46,142 nt of DNA. Source: Flavobacteriaceae bacterium UBA6231 (lineage in GTDB: Bacteria > Bacteroidota > Bacteroidia > Flavobacteriales > Flavobacteriaceae). A program made the translations under genes and the position numbers. The first letter of the stretch is position 1. Each line of letters begins with the position of its first letter. The DNA is taken from contig DJWL01000017.1 of the NCBI GenBank assembly GCA_002441545.1, positions 1 to 46,142 on the forward strand. Reading direction: 5' to 3'. Below are positions 1 to 7,437 of the stretch, piece by piece. The notes below the pieces were generated by a model that saw only the letters and a list, made by a program, of their open reading frames with translations, was not told where the DNA came from and did not search any database.

Positions 1-602
1 TGACCAATGGCAATAGTAATGAAATGAATAATATAAGCTTGATTTGGTTCAAAACCACCTATAATCATAACTCCAAATGTTTTTAAAGGTTTATACAAAA
101 CATTTTCCATCCAATGATATCTTAAATGAGCAGCAAATCCCATTTCTTTAACGCTATGATGCACTTTGTGAAATTTCCATAAAAAAGAATATTTATGTAA
201 TAATACATGAGTAAACCACTGAACGAAATCAAGAATGATGAAAAAAACCAGTAGTTGTAGCCACATAGCCCATTGCGAAATGTCGAAAATTGCAAAACTT
301 TTAGAGGTGATATTCATTTCATTAAAAAGTAAGCCTATAATCTTGTAAAAACCACTGATTACTATTGAAAAAACGAAAAAATTAAAATACATATAGAAAG
401 CATCCAACCAAAAATCTCTTCTTATAATTGATTGTTCTTTTCTCCATGGGAAAGCTATTTCTAAAAGCCAAACAAAAGCCGATATAGCTGTTAAACCCCA
501 AAAATAATTGGTGTACCATGGTACATCAAAAATCATTGATTTCCATGTCCAATCTAATGTTCCATTAAAGGCATTAACAAATGCACTAATATATTTTTCC
601 AT
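1..602 (-). CDS. Sterol desaturase / fatty acid hydroxylase family protein, C-terminus cut by window edge
   Basis: My translation of the minus strand from the ATG at 602 gives an open frame running off the window at base 1, so about 200 residues are visible. It is a multi-spanning membrane protein with the di-iron histidine pattern of the fatty acid hydroxylase superfamily: an HxxxH box (HVLLH) followed closely by an HxxHH box (HKVHH), and a further histidine pair region (HLRYHW) downstream. Members are O2-dependent hydroxylases or desaturases of lipids or sterols. It starts 38 bases after the end of the sorB-like gene on the same strand, so it may be the last gene of the sor transcript, but a functional link is not evident. 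The substrate cannot be told from sequence. Confidence 0.85.
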   Translation of the reverse strand, partial: MEKYISAFVNAFNGTLDWTWKSMIFDVPWYTNYFWGLTAISAFVWLLEIAFPWRKEQSIIRRDFWLDAFYMYFNFFVFSIVISGFYKIIGLLFNEMNITSKSFAIFDISQWAMWLQLLVFFIILDFVQWFTHVLLHKYSFLWKFHKVHHSVKEMGFAAHLRYHWMENVLYKPLKTFGVMIIGGFEPNQAYIIHFITIAIG

Positions 603-640
603 GATTATTGTGTTTTAGTTTAGTTTTATAATATTATATT

Positions 641-1111
641 TTAATCTTTTAATTCGTACCAATCTATATTTGTTAAAATGTCTCGTCTTCCTTTATCAAT
701 AGGAGGATAATTAGTTGCCAAATAATTTACGATTATTTCTTGATTTTTTCCTAAATCTGGTAAATTTTGTGTTTCCTGCATCCATTTAATGGTAGTATTC
801 CAACGTTCAACATTCATACGGTTTTGAAGTATTAATTTTGAAGAATGACAACCGGTACAATTTCGTATTACAGTCATTAAGCCCTCTGCGTCAACAAATC
901 CAGTGCTAACATGTATGCCGTTTTCTATTCTATCAGGATCTAATTCTTCAACAGCAACAGCGACTTCTGGAGCCTTTTTTAAATTCAAAAAATTAGGGTT
1001 CACCATATAATAAACAATGAGTCCGCCAGTAATAACAAACAAACTAAAGAGCAATAGCAAAAATCTATATATCTTTTTAACCTGATTATGAAAATCTAAT
1101 TCTTCAGACAT
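641..1111 (-). CDS. Membrane-anchored monohaem cytochrome c, SorB-like subunit
   Basis: 156 residues. There is one transmembrane helix near residues 15-37 (rich in L, F and I) and one haem c site, CTGCH, at residues 85-89. The mature domain would be periplasmic. The start codon shares one base with the stop of the sulfite-oxidase-like gene upstream (TAATG), so the two are translationally coupled. In the SorAB and SoxCD families a small cytochrome c accepts electrons from the molybdenum subunit; a single haem favours a SorB-type role over the dihaem SoxD. The uncleaved N-terminal anchor differs from classical soluble SorB and would tether the enzyme to the inner membrane, perhaps next to a terminal oxidase. 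Role inferred from motif and coupling. Confidence 0.8.
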   Translation of the reverse strand: MSEELDFHNQVKKIYRFLLLLFSLFVITGGLIVYYMVNPNFLNLKKAPEVAVAVEELDPDRIENGIHVSTGFVDAEGLMTVIRNCTGCHSSKLILQNRMNVERWNTTIKWMQETQNLPDLGKNQEIIVNYLATNYPPIDKGRRDILTNIDWYELKD

Positions 1112-2331
1112 TATTTAACTTTAATAGCTATTCTATGACAGGCATTATTTAAATATCCTTTTGGATTCCATCCTGGTAGTAGCATAGGTTGTGCTATCCC
1201 ATTTGTATCTGTTGCTTTAGCCCAAACTTCGTAATACCCAGTATCGGGGAATTTTATTGAGGCTGTAAAATGTTGCCATGCCAATCTGTTTGTTGGTTTT
1301 TCAATCACACAGGCATTCCAGGTTGAACCATAATCAATAGAATATTCCATTTTAGCTACTTCCAATTCTCCTGCCCATGCATGCCCTCTAATATTTAATG
1401 CTTTGCCTTTATTAATAATAGCGCCAGATTTTGGATAGGTAATTAAAGATTTTACAGGCATAGATTCAATAATGCACATATCTTCATCTTTAACTTTTTC
1501 TCCTGGTGCTACAGGTTTGCACGGTACCCGATAAGCATCTCCTGTCATTTTTGGTCCATCATGAATTTTGTTTCTGATACTGATTCTGTTTACCCATTTA
1601 CCAGAAACCGATGCAGGCCAGCCTCCAGCCACCAAACGCAAAGGATAACCGTGAATAAAAGGGATATCTTCACCATTCATTTGAAAAGCTATTAAGGTTT
1701 CATCTTGCAGAGCTTTACTCATGGGACAACCCCTTGAAATTGGTTCGTGTTTAGGGTCACGGCTTAAATGAATATCGGCAGCATGATAACCAATATATAC
1801 AGCATCTTTTTTTATTCCAGCATCTTCTAAAACGTCTTTCAAGCGCACACCTGTCCATGAAGCACAGTGTACAGCTCCAACAGTCCATTGGTTTCCTTTT
1901 GCAGGAGGATTAAATTCACTTCTACCATTTCCTCCACATTCTATGGTTAATTGATAGGTGTAATGTTTGAATTTTGATTTTAACTCAGAAAGGGTATATG
2001 TTTTTTCTTTTACAACAGATTCTCCGTCAATTTTCAATACCCATTTTTTAGCATCAATATTTTCAGGAACTAATCCGTTGTTTCTAATGAACATGCAGGA
2101 ATTAGGGGTGATTTTATCGTCTAACAAGTGTGCTTGGGCTTCAATATTCCAAGGCTTATCATTTAAGACAATCATTTCTTTATTTTTATTGAACATTTTA
2201 AATGGATCTGGGTCTTGTAATGCCAATGGTATATAGCCTTCCATTATATTAGAACCAAAAACAATTTCTGCTCCAATAAGTGTAGCAAACGAACTTAGCG
2301 TAACTTTTTTAACAAAAGATCTTCTTTTCAA
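1111..2331 (-). CDS. Sulfite oxidase-family molybdopterin protein (SorA/SoxC-like)
   Basis: 406 residues. The N-terminus has a Tat-type signal (RRSFVKK followed by a hydrophobic stretch), so export in folded form is expected. The Mo-molybdopterin domain carries the family cysteine in IECGGNGR (C132), the predicted Mo ligand, and the C-terminal third looks like the Mo-co dimerisation domain. The family oxidises sulfite to sulfate (SorA) or sulfane sulfur (SoxC); pairing with a monohaem cytochrome favours sulfite dehydrogenase, but SoxC cannot be excluded. No sox genes are seen in the window. The start is a TTG at 2331: no in-frame ATG exists upstream before the operator region, and this start puts the twin arginines at residues 3-4. 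A TGTAAC-N4-GTTACA palindrome and a TAATTTCA -7 element (2375-2368, minus strand) lie upstream. Confidence 0.85.
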   Translation of the reverse strand: MKRRSFVKKVTLSSFATLIGAEIVFGSNIMEGYIPLALQDPDPFKMFNKNKEMIVLNDKPWNIEAQAHLLDDKITPNSCMFIRNNGLVPENIDAKKWVLKIDGESVVKEKTYTLSELKSKFKHYTYQLTIECGGNGRSEFNPPAKGNQWTVGAVHCASWTGVRLKDVLEDAGIKKDAVYIGYHAADIHLSRDPKHEPISRGCPMSKALQDETLIAFQMNGEDIPFIHGYPLRLVAGGWPASVSGKWVNRISIRNKIHDGPKMTGDAYRVPCKPVAPGEKVKDEDMCIIESMPVKSLITYPKSGAIINKGKALNIRGHAWAGELEVAKMEYSIDYGSTWNACVIEKPTNRLAWQHFTASIKFPDTGYYEVWAKATDTNGIAQPMLLPGWNPKGYLNNACHRIAIKVK

Positions 2332-2395
2332 AAGGGTCGAATTATAAGTTGATAAAACAAATTTTACTGAAATTACAATTTGTGAATTTATTATA

Positions 2396-2411
2396 TGTAA
2401 CTTATGTTACA
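2396..2411. promoter_or_regulatory. Crp-type operator TGTAACTTATGTTACA between sorA and the divergent six-TM gene
   Basis: Palindrome with TGTAAC/GTTACA arms around TTAT, identical in its arms to the sites at 3375 and 16261. A -7-like octamer stands 28.5 bp from its centre on each side: TAATTTCA on the minus strand (2375-2368) toward sorA, and TATATTGT on the plus strand (2432-2439) toward the gene at 2465. One bound dimer could therefore sit at the activator position (about -41) of both promoters. The binder is inferred to be the Crp paralogues at 6688 and/or 22655. Confidence 0.7.
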
Positions 2412-2464
2412 AACATTATTTAAAGTCTTTATATATTGTTATTCAACTTATTAAACTAAACGAC

Positions 2465-3145
2465 ATGGAAAAAAATTTTGCAACAAAATTTATAGGCTGG
2501 TCATTTATAGTGGCAGCTGTATTATTATGGTGTGGTTGGGCACTTTCTCCGCATCATGTTGGTGAATATTTTAAAGCTTCAGACTTTTCAGAAATAGGAA
2601 AGGATGTATGGTATTGGATTTGGATGTATCGAATTCATATTTTTGGATGGGTAACTATGGCAATTGCAATCTTTGCTTTTGTTTCTATGACTGGAAAAAA
2701 ACCTTATGGTGTTTTAATAGTTCCTGGAGCAGGTATGATTATAGTCGGAACATTTACTATAGCCATTGCAGCTGCTTATTATTATAATTATGGAGCTTGG
2801 GGAGTTGGCCAAACTATGGGTAAATCGCCTGCTGAAATTGAAGAATTTTTAGATGGCACTCTTTTTACAAATCAATATGTAACTTGTTTTGTTCGTTTTG
2901 GACGAATTTTTTCGGGTGTAGGATTAATATTATTTGGTGCTGGAATTTTAAAATGGAGAATTCTTGATAAATGGTTAGGTTGGTTTACAGTTTTACTTGG
3001 TCTTACTGCCATGGGAATTATATTAGCAATCCCAGATAATTTTGAAATTTATAAGCCTGTTTTCCATGTTAAAGTCATCTGGTTGGCTACAATGGGTATT
3101 TTTATTTTACTTAAAGGAATTAATCTTTCTAAGAGTGATACTTGA
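2465..3145 (+). CDS. Unknown six-transmembrane protein divergent from sorAB
   Basis: 226 residues; I do not recognise the family. Hydrophobic segments near residues 11-29, 52-75, 82-105, 146-162, 168-190 and 200-217 give about six helices, with charged connecting loops (for example around 31-48 and 118-133). Histidines inside or at the edge of helices (H58, H201) and the H30-H31 pair could in principle ligate haem b, but this is a guess. It shares its upstream region and a TGTAAC operator with sorAB, so it is probably co-expressed with the sulfite dehydrogenase; a quinone, haem or sulfite/sulfate membrane role is possible. A strong terminator follows, so it is a single-gene unit. Confidence 0.75.
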   Translation: MEKNFATKFIGWSFIVAAVLLWCGWALSPHHVGEYFKASDFSEIGKDVWYWIWMYRIHIFGWVTMAIAIFAFVSMTGKKPYGVLIVPGAGMIIVGTFTIAIAAAYYYNYGAWGVGQTMGKSPAEIEEFLDGTLFTNQYVTCFVRFGRIFSGVGLILFGAGILKWRILDKWLGWFTVLLGLTAMGIILAIPDNFEIYKPVFHVKVIWLATMGIFILLKGINLSKSDT

Positions 3146-3175
3146 TAATATTATTTAAATTTTGATAGACTGACT

Positions 3176-3210
3176 AAAAACTCTGCATTTTATTAAATGC
3201 AGAGTTTTTT
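3176..3210 (+). terminator. Rho-independent terminator after the six-TM gene
   Basis: Perfect 10-bp stem CTCTGCATTT (3181-3190) / AAATGCAGAG (3195-3204) with a 4-base loop. It is preceded by five A and followed by six T, so it could act in both directions. Confidence 0.9.
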
Positions 3211-3374
3211 ATTTAATTCTTTTTTGAAAGCTCCAATACAAGAAATTTTGAATGGTGTTAAAAGGTATTTTATGGACCTCAATTACACATCAAATTTTAA
3301 ACACTACATATATATTTTTCTTCAATTAATAAAAGGTGTTTATCATATCAATAATCATTATTGAAGTAACATGG

Positions 3375-3390
3375 TGTAACAATTGTTACA
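3375..3390. promoter_or_regulatory. Crp-type operator TGTAACAATTGTTACA upstream of the rhodanese/porin operon
   Basis: Perfect 16-base palindrome, identical base for base to the one at 16261 upstream of psrA. Its centre (3382.5) lies 43 bp, about four helical turns, upstream of the centre of the ATGAY-type site at 3419-3432. It lies in the 340-base gap 3146-3485, which otherwise holds the terminator at 3176 and nothing else I can identify. Confidence 0.75.
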
Positions 3391-3418
3391 CAGTAAACTG
3401 ATTATGTATTAGCCAAAG

Positions 3419-3462
3419 TTGACAAAAGTCATGAAAATAGGTAGGCTTGAGCTTTAATTTTA
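3419..3462 (+). promoter_or_regulatory. ATGAY-type operator plus -7 element for the rhodanese/porin operon
   Basis: Operator TTGACAAAAGTCAT at 3419-3432 (reverse complement ATGACTTTTGTCAA). A -7 element TAATTTTA lies at 3455-3462. Operator centre to first base of the -7 is 29.5 bp, the same as at six other promoters in this window. This would put the regulator near -42, the class II activator position. The presumed binder is the response regulator-Crp fusion at 27391. Confidence 0.7.
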
Positions 3463-3485
3463 TTCAAATTTAAATCTTAAGTATT

Positions 3486-4478
3486 ATGAAAAAAACTAAA
3501 CTTTTTTTTATTGCATTTTTTATAACATTAACTGCATCTTTTTATGGACGCTCAAATGCAGTTAGTCTATCAATAGTTAATCCACCAGATGAATTTGAAA
3601 CACTTTTAAGTTATTTAGAAAGTAATTCTAATTTTATGAATTCTGTAGCATTACCAATTATTGATGCTGAAGAGGTTAAAAACAACCTCAAAAACCCCAA
3701 ATACCATGTTATAGATATTAGAAGTGAATCTTGGTTTGAATATGGCCACATTAAAGGGGCTAAAAATTTAAAGCCAGAAAATTTACTTTCTTATTTTGAA
3801 ACAAGTATTGTTCCTGCCGAATTTGATAAAATTGTTGTTGTATGTTATTCTGGACAATCGGCATCTTACTTTGCAGGTCTTTTAAGAATAGCAGGCTATA
3901 ATAATGTTTATAGTATGAAATGGGGCATGAGCTCTTGGAGAGAAGATTTTGCTAAAGACTCGTGGCTTAAAAACGTAAACAATGATTATGCTTCAAAAGT
4001 TGAAATAACTGATAATGCTAAACCAATTAGTAGCAATCACCCGGTTTTAAATACAGGAAAAAGTGATGCAAAAGATATTTTAAAAGCAAGATTAGTAGAG
4101 TTATTTAAAGTTCCATATAAAGAATTTATAATTAAGCCTGCTGATGTTTTTGAAAGCACAAATAATTATTTTGTAATAAATTACACAGAAAAAGATAACT
4201 ACGATTCTGGTCACATAGCTGGAGCCATTAACTACTTACCAGGCTCATCATTAACAGCTCAAACAGACTTGCTTACATTGCCAACAGATAAAAAAATTGT
4301 TGTTTATGATGTAACTGGACATAAGTCGGCTTATGTTGTGGCTTACTTAAGCATATTAGGATACAGCACAGGCAATTTGGCTTATGGAGCCAATGGCTTT
4401 ATGAATGGCAATTTAAAAAACCAACATTTGGATGCTTTTTCAAAAAAAGACATAAACATGTATCCTGTTATCGAATAA
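3486..4478 (+). CDS. Exported tandem rhodanese protein, second domain inactive
   Basis: 330 residues with a Sec-type signal peptide (about residues 1-25, ending near SNA). It has two rhodanese domains. The first (roughly residues 50-160) keeps the active-site loop CYSGQSA and the preceding DIRS and GHIKGA signatures. The second (about 200-310) has GHIAGA, but its loop reads DVTGHKSA, with Asp where the catalytic Cys should be, so it should not form a persulfide. Rhodaneses move sulfane sulfur from thiosulfate or polysulfide to thiols. A periplasmic location next to a lipoprotein homologue, a porin and a regulator points to handling of extracellular sulfur compounds. First gene of an operon with two operators in front of it. 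Confidence 0.85.
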   Translation: MKKTKLFFIAFFITLTASFYGRSNAVSLSIVNPPDEFETLLSYLESNSNFMNSVALPIIDAEEVKNNLKNPKYHVIDIRSESWFEYGHIKGAKNLKPENLLSYFETSIVPAEFDKIVVVCYSGQSASYFAGLLRIAGYNNVYSMKWGMSSWREDFAKDSWLKNVNNDYASKVEITDNAKPISSNHPVLNTGKSDAKDILKARLVELFKVPYKEFIIKPADVFESTNNYFVINYTEKDNYDSGHIAGAINYLPGSSLTAQTDLLTLPTDKKIVVYDVTGHKSAYVVAYLSILGYSTGNLAYGANGFMNGNLKNQHLDAFSKKDINMYPVIE

Positions 4479-4514
4479 AAACAAAACTAAACTTCACAAT
4501 TAAATATTTACATC

Positions 4515-5519
4515 ATGAAAAAAATATCATTTTTATTAATTGGATTATTATTGATTCCTAGTTTATTGTTCATATCATGTGACCGAGGAGATGACTCTGG
4601 TTCTGATGTTGTAGCAACAGCTAAGTTCACTCTTTTAAAGGACTATATGGTTCAAAACAATTTAGATATTGACCAAATCCTAACAAACACAGATGGAGAA
4701 AAATTTGTTGTTGGCCCACCTGCCACAGCTGATTTAGTGGATGGTTTCTTAAGTAGCTATTACATCATGGATATTAGAAGTAGTAGTGATTTTGCAACAG
4801 CACATGTAAATGGTGCAAAAAATGTTGCCTTTGCAAATATTTTGACTGATGCAGCTAATGCAACAAAACCAATCCTTGTTATTTGCTATACAGGCCAAAC
4901 TGCATGTTATGCAACAGCGTTGTTGCGTATGTATGGTTACTCTCATGCCCAAGCATTAAAATGGGGAATGTCTGGATGGAACTCAACTACAGCAGGACCT
5001 TGGAATAATGGCATAGGAAACGTAGCTCAAAATAATTCTAATTGGACAAACTCAGGTGCTCCTGCAAATATTGTTTATAAGGATCCAGAAATAACAAGTC
5101 TTTCTTCTGACGGTGCAACAATTCTTAAAGAACGTGTTGAAGCTGTTGTAGCTTTAGGTTTTCAAGGAGTTTCTGGTTCTGATGTATTAACATCTCCAGC
5201 AGATTATTTCACTAACAATTACTTTAGTGAAACAGATTATTTAAGCTTCGGGCATGTTTCAAATGCTTATAGAATTATCCCTCTTAATTTAATTGATAAT
5301 AGTTATTTAGGTATTGATTCTGGAACAAATGCTAAAGTGGTTACTTACTGCTATACCGGACAAACTTCTGCTGTAGTTACTGCATGCTTAAGAGTTATAG
5401 GATACAACGCCTATAGTTTGAAATTTGGCATGAATGGATTGTATAATTCTAATCCTTCATGGACTTCAAATAAATGGAGTGCTTCAGTTCCAAAATCTTA
5501 TCCGCTTTTCGCTAATTAA
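4515..5519 (+). CDS. Lipoprotein with two active-looking rhodanese domains
   Basis: 334 residues. The signal sequence ends in a lipobox with the cysteine in FISCDRG (about residue 22), so it should be lipidated and anchored in the outer or inner membrane facing the periplasm. It has two rhodanese domains, each with a complete loop: CYTGQTA in the first half and CYTGQTS in the second. It resembles the preceding protein in layout, including the KWGMSGW/KFGMNGL motif after each loop, so the two are probably duplicates. Here both cysteines survive, in contrast to its neighbour. It lies 36 bases after that gene and 18 before the porin gene. Inferred role: capture or transfer of sulfane sulfur at the cell envelope. 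Confidence 0.85.
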   Translation: MKKISFLLIGLLLIPSLLFISCDRGDDSGSDVVATAKFTLLKDYMVQNNLDIDQILTNTDGEKFVVGPPATADLVDGFLSSYYIMDIRSSSDFATAHVNGAKNVAFANILTDAANATKPILVICYTGQTACYATALLRMYGYSHAQALKWGMSGWNSTTAGPWNNGIGNVAQNNSNWTNSGAPANIVYKDPEITSLSSDGATILKERVEAVVALGFQGVSGSDVLTSPADYFTNNYFSETDYLSFGHVSNAYRIIPLNLIDNSYLGIDSGTNAKVVTYCYTGQTSAVVTACLRVIGYNAYSLKFGMNGLYNSNPSWTSNKWSASVPKSYPLFAN

Positions 5520-5537
5520 TAGATTTAAAAAATTCAT

Positions 5538-6590
5538 ATGATGAATAGTAAAATATATATACTAATAGCTTTTGTTTTTATGTTTTATGTTGATAAAACA
5601 TTTGCACAAGGCTGTGATGGAGGTGATTTAACAGCATCTGATTCTACAAGTACTCTTAATGTTAAAGTGTTTGGATATATTCAACCACAGTATGATTACA
5701 ACTTTACCGACGGAAATGAAAATTCCTTCAAGTTCAAAAGAGCCAGAATTGGTGTTAGAGGTAAAGTTCACGAAGACTTTTCATATTATTTTATGCTAGA
5801 AACCAGCCCCTTTATTGGAAGTTCAGGTGATGCTTATTTAATGGATGCTTTTGTAACGTATGATAAATATAGTTGGGCAAGAGTTTCTGTTGGGTCGTTT
5901 AAACAACCATTTAGCTTAGACGTTTCAACACCTTGTAATGCTTTAACAACCATTGATAGATCGATAGTTGCAGACCAATTAGTTGCACCACAAAGGGATT
6001 TTGGTCTTATGGTTATTGGTGGTAATAATTATACTAAGTTTAATTATGCTGTGGCTTTAATGAATGGTCGTGGTTTAAAAGTAAAAGATGATAACACAAA
6101 AAAGGACATAATTGGTAGACTTACTTACAGGCTTACAAATTATTTAACTTTAGGTGGTAGTTTTAGATATGGTTATCCAATTCCTAATAATAATGACGAT
6201 TCAAGAACTTCAGTTGGTGGAGAATTTGCTTTAGATTTTGATAAACTGAAAATTCAAGGAGAATATATTTATGATGAAGGTGCCTATTTTAGTGGAGCTG
6301 CAGGAGGTTGCGGTTCAACACCAGTTGCTTTAGGAGAAAGAAGAGATGGTGCTTACATTATGGCATATTATAACGTAAATGAAAAATTGCAACCAGTTTT
6401 TAAATATGAATTCTTTGATCCAGATCTTGATCTTAAAGATGATGGTAGTTACATGGAAAGAATGACTCTTGGCGCTAATTATTTCTTTAATGATAAAGTA
6501 AGATTACAAATAAACTATCAGGCAAATATTCAAACGGTATTAAATGTCGATGATGATGCTTTATTAGCTCAAATTCAAGTTAAATTCTAA
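5538..6590 (+). CDS. Phosphate-selective porin O/P-type outer membrane porin
   Basis: 350 residues with a signal peptide ending near TFAQ (residue 24). The rest is beta-barrel-like, with alternating polar and hydrophobic strands and family features such as FKFKRARIGVRGK, SVGSFKQPFSLD and a C-terminal strand ending in VKF. Porin_O_P proteins pass anions. Because it shares a transcript with two envelope rhodaneses, it may admit thiosulfate or similar sulfur oxyanions rather than phosphate; that substrate is inferred from context only. It is the last gene before a strong terminator. A start one codon later (MNSK) is equally possible. Confidence 0.85.
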   Translation: MMNSKIYILIAFVFMFYVDKTFAQGCDGGDLTASDSTSTLNVKVFGYIQPQYDYNFTDGNENSFKFKRARIGVRGKVHEDFSYYFMLETSPFIGSSGDAYLMDAFVTYDKYSWARVSVGSFKQPFSLDVSTPCNALTTIDRSIVADQLVAPQRDFGLMVIGGNNYTKFNYAVALMNGRGLKVKDDNTKKDIIGRLTYRLTNYLTLGGSFRYGYPIPNNNDDSRTSVGGEFALDFDKLKIQGEYIYDEGAYFSGAAGGCGSTPVALGERRDGAYIMAYYNVNEKLQPVFKYEFFDPDLDLKDDGSYMERMTLGANYFFNDKVRLQINYQANIQTVLNVDDDALLAQIQVKF

Positions 6591-6613
6591 ATAAAATAAT
6601 TTTAAAAATAATT

Positions 6614-6643
6614 AAGAGTCCCTGACATTTGTCAGGGACTCTT
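6614..6643 (+). terminator. Rho-independent terminator after the porin gene
   Basis: 14-bp stem: left arm 6614-6627 (AAGAGTCCCTGACA), right arm 6630-6643, 2-base formal loop, then TTTGTTTTA. It ends the rhodanese/porin transcript 45 bases before the crp-like gene. Confidence 0.9.
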
Positions 6644-6687
6644 TGTTTTATATTCATTAAATTTATCGAAATCTTAATCTGTTTTAA

Positions 6688-7347
6688 ATGTTTTATCAAG
6701 ATTTCAATTTAAAAGAAACTTTATTAGTTCATTATTCAGAAATATTTGAAGAAGATTTAATTGATGAAATAGTTAATGTCGGTTATTTTAATAAAATAGA
6801 AAGCGGGAAACTATTGGTTGATATAGGTGATTATTTAACCCATATTCCATTAATTATAAAGGGTGTTGTAAAAATTATAAGACAAGAGAAAGAAGGAGAT
6901 GAGTTGACTTTATATTATTTAGAACCAGGTGATACCTGTGCTATTTCCTTTGCAAACTGTATCAATAAAAAGAAAAGTATTTTTAGAGGTATAGCAGAAA
7001 CAGATATTGAAGCAATTTTTATACCAGTAGAGATGGTAGATGAATGGCTAGTTAAGTACAAATCTTGGCGCCACTTTATAATTGACAGCTATCATTTTAG
7101 ACTGTTAGAAATGGTTGAATCCATAGATTCTTTAGCATTTATGAAAATGAAAACTCGTATCTGGAAATATTTAACAAATAGAGTCAAAATGTCAAAAGAT
7201 ATTGATTTAGAAGTCACCCATCAAGATATTGCTACCGATTTAAATTCTTCACGTGTTGTTGTTACAAGAATAATAAAAATATTACACGATGAAGGTAAAA
7301 TATTTTCTACCAGAAATAAAGTTAAGGTCTTAGAGTTTTTAGAATAA
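6688..7347 (+). CDS. Crp/Fnr-family regulator, paralogue 1
   Basis: 219 residues: cNMP-binding-type beta-roll (about 25-115), dimer helix (about 120-150) and a C-terminal Crp helix-turn-helix (about 165-205). The recognition helix reads SSRVVVTR. Aligned to E. coli Crp, the R180 and R185 positions are kept (R189, R194) but E181 is Val (V190), which suits a TGTAA half-site rather than TGTGA. The only cysteines are C84 and C91 (GDTCAISFANC), both kept in the paralogue at 22655, so thiol or persulfide sensing is possible; cAMP-contact residues are not obvious. It follows the rhodanese/porin operon after a terminator, and probably binds the TGTAAC-N4-GTTACA sites at 2396, 3375 and 16261. Confidence 0.85.
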   Translation: MFYQDFNLKETLLVHYSEIFEEDLIDEIVNVGYFNKIESGKLLVDIGDYLTHIPLIIKGVVKIIRQEKEGDELTLYYLEPGDTCAISFANCINKKKSIFRGIAETDIEAIFIPVEMVDEWLVKYKSWRHFIIDSYHFRLLEMVESIDSLAFMKMKTRIWKYLTNRVKMSKDIDLEVTHQDIATDLNSSRVVVTRIIKILHDEGKIFSTRNKVKVLEFLE

Positions 7348-7370
7348 TTTTTATATACTTTTTTATTCAA

Positions 7371-7415
7371 ATGATAAATATCATGATTTACTAATCAGTT
7401 ATTTCGTTATATTTG
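7371..7415 (+). promoter_or_regulatory. ATGAY-type operator plus perfect -7 element for the moeA operon
   Basis: Operator ATGATAAATATCAT at 7371-7384 and TATATTTG at 7408-7415, a full match to TAnnTTTG. Operator centre to -7 is 30.5 bp, within one base of the other sites of this family. It implies that cofactor synthesis is switched on together with the Mo enzymes. Confidence 0.75.
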
Positions 7416-7437
7416 TTCAGACATAACGAAATTGAAA

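Noticed and set aside
1967..2236. Plus-strand open frame opposite the sorA-like gene
   Set aside because: Entirely inside the well-supported minus-strand gene; no protein features.
7432..7437. TTG start for moeA two codons upstream
   Set aside because: An ATG at 7438 gives the normal MoeA N-terminus.
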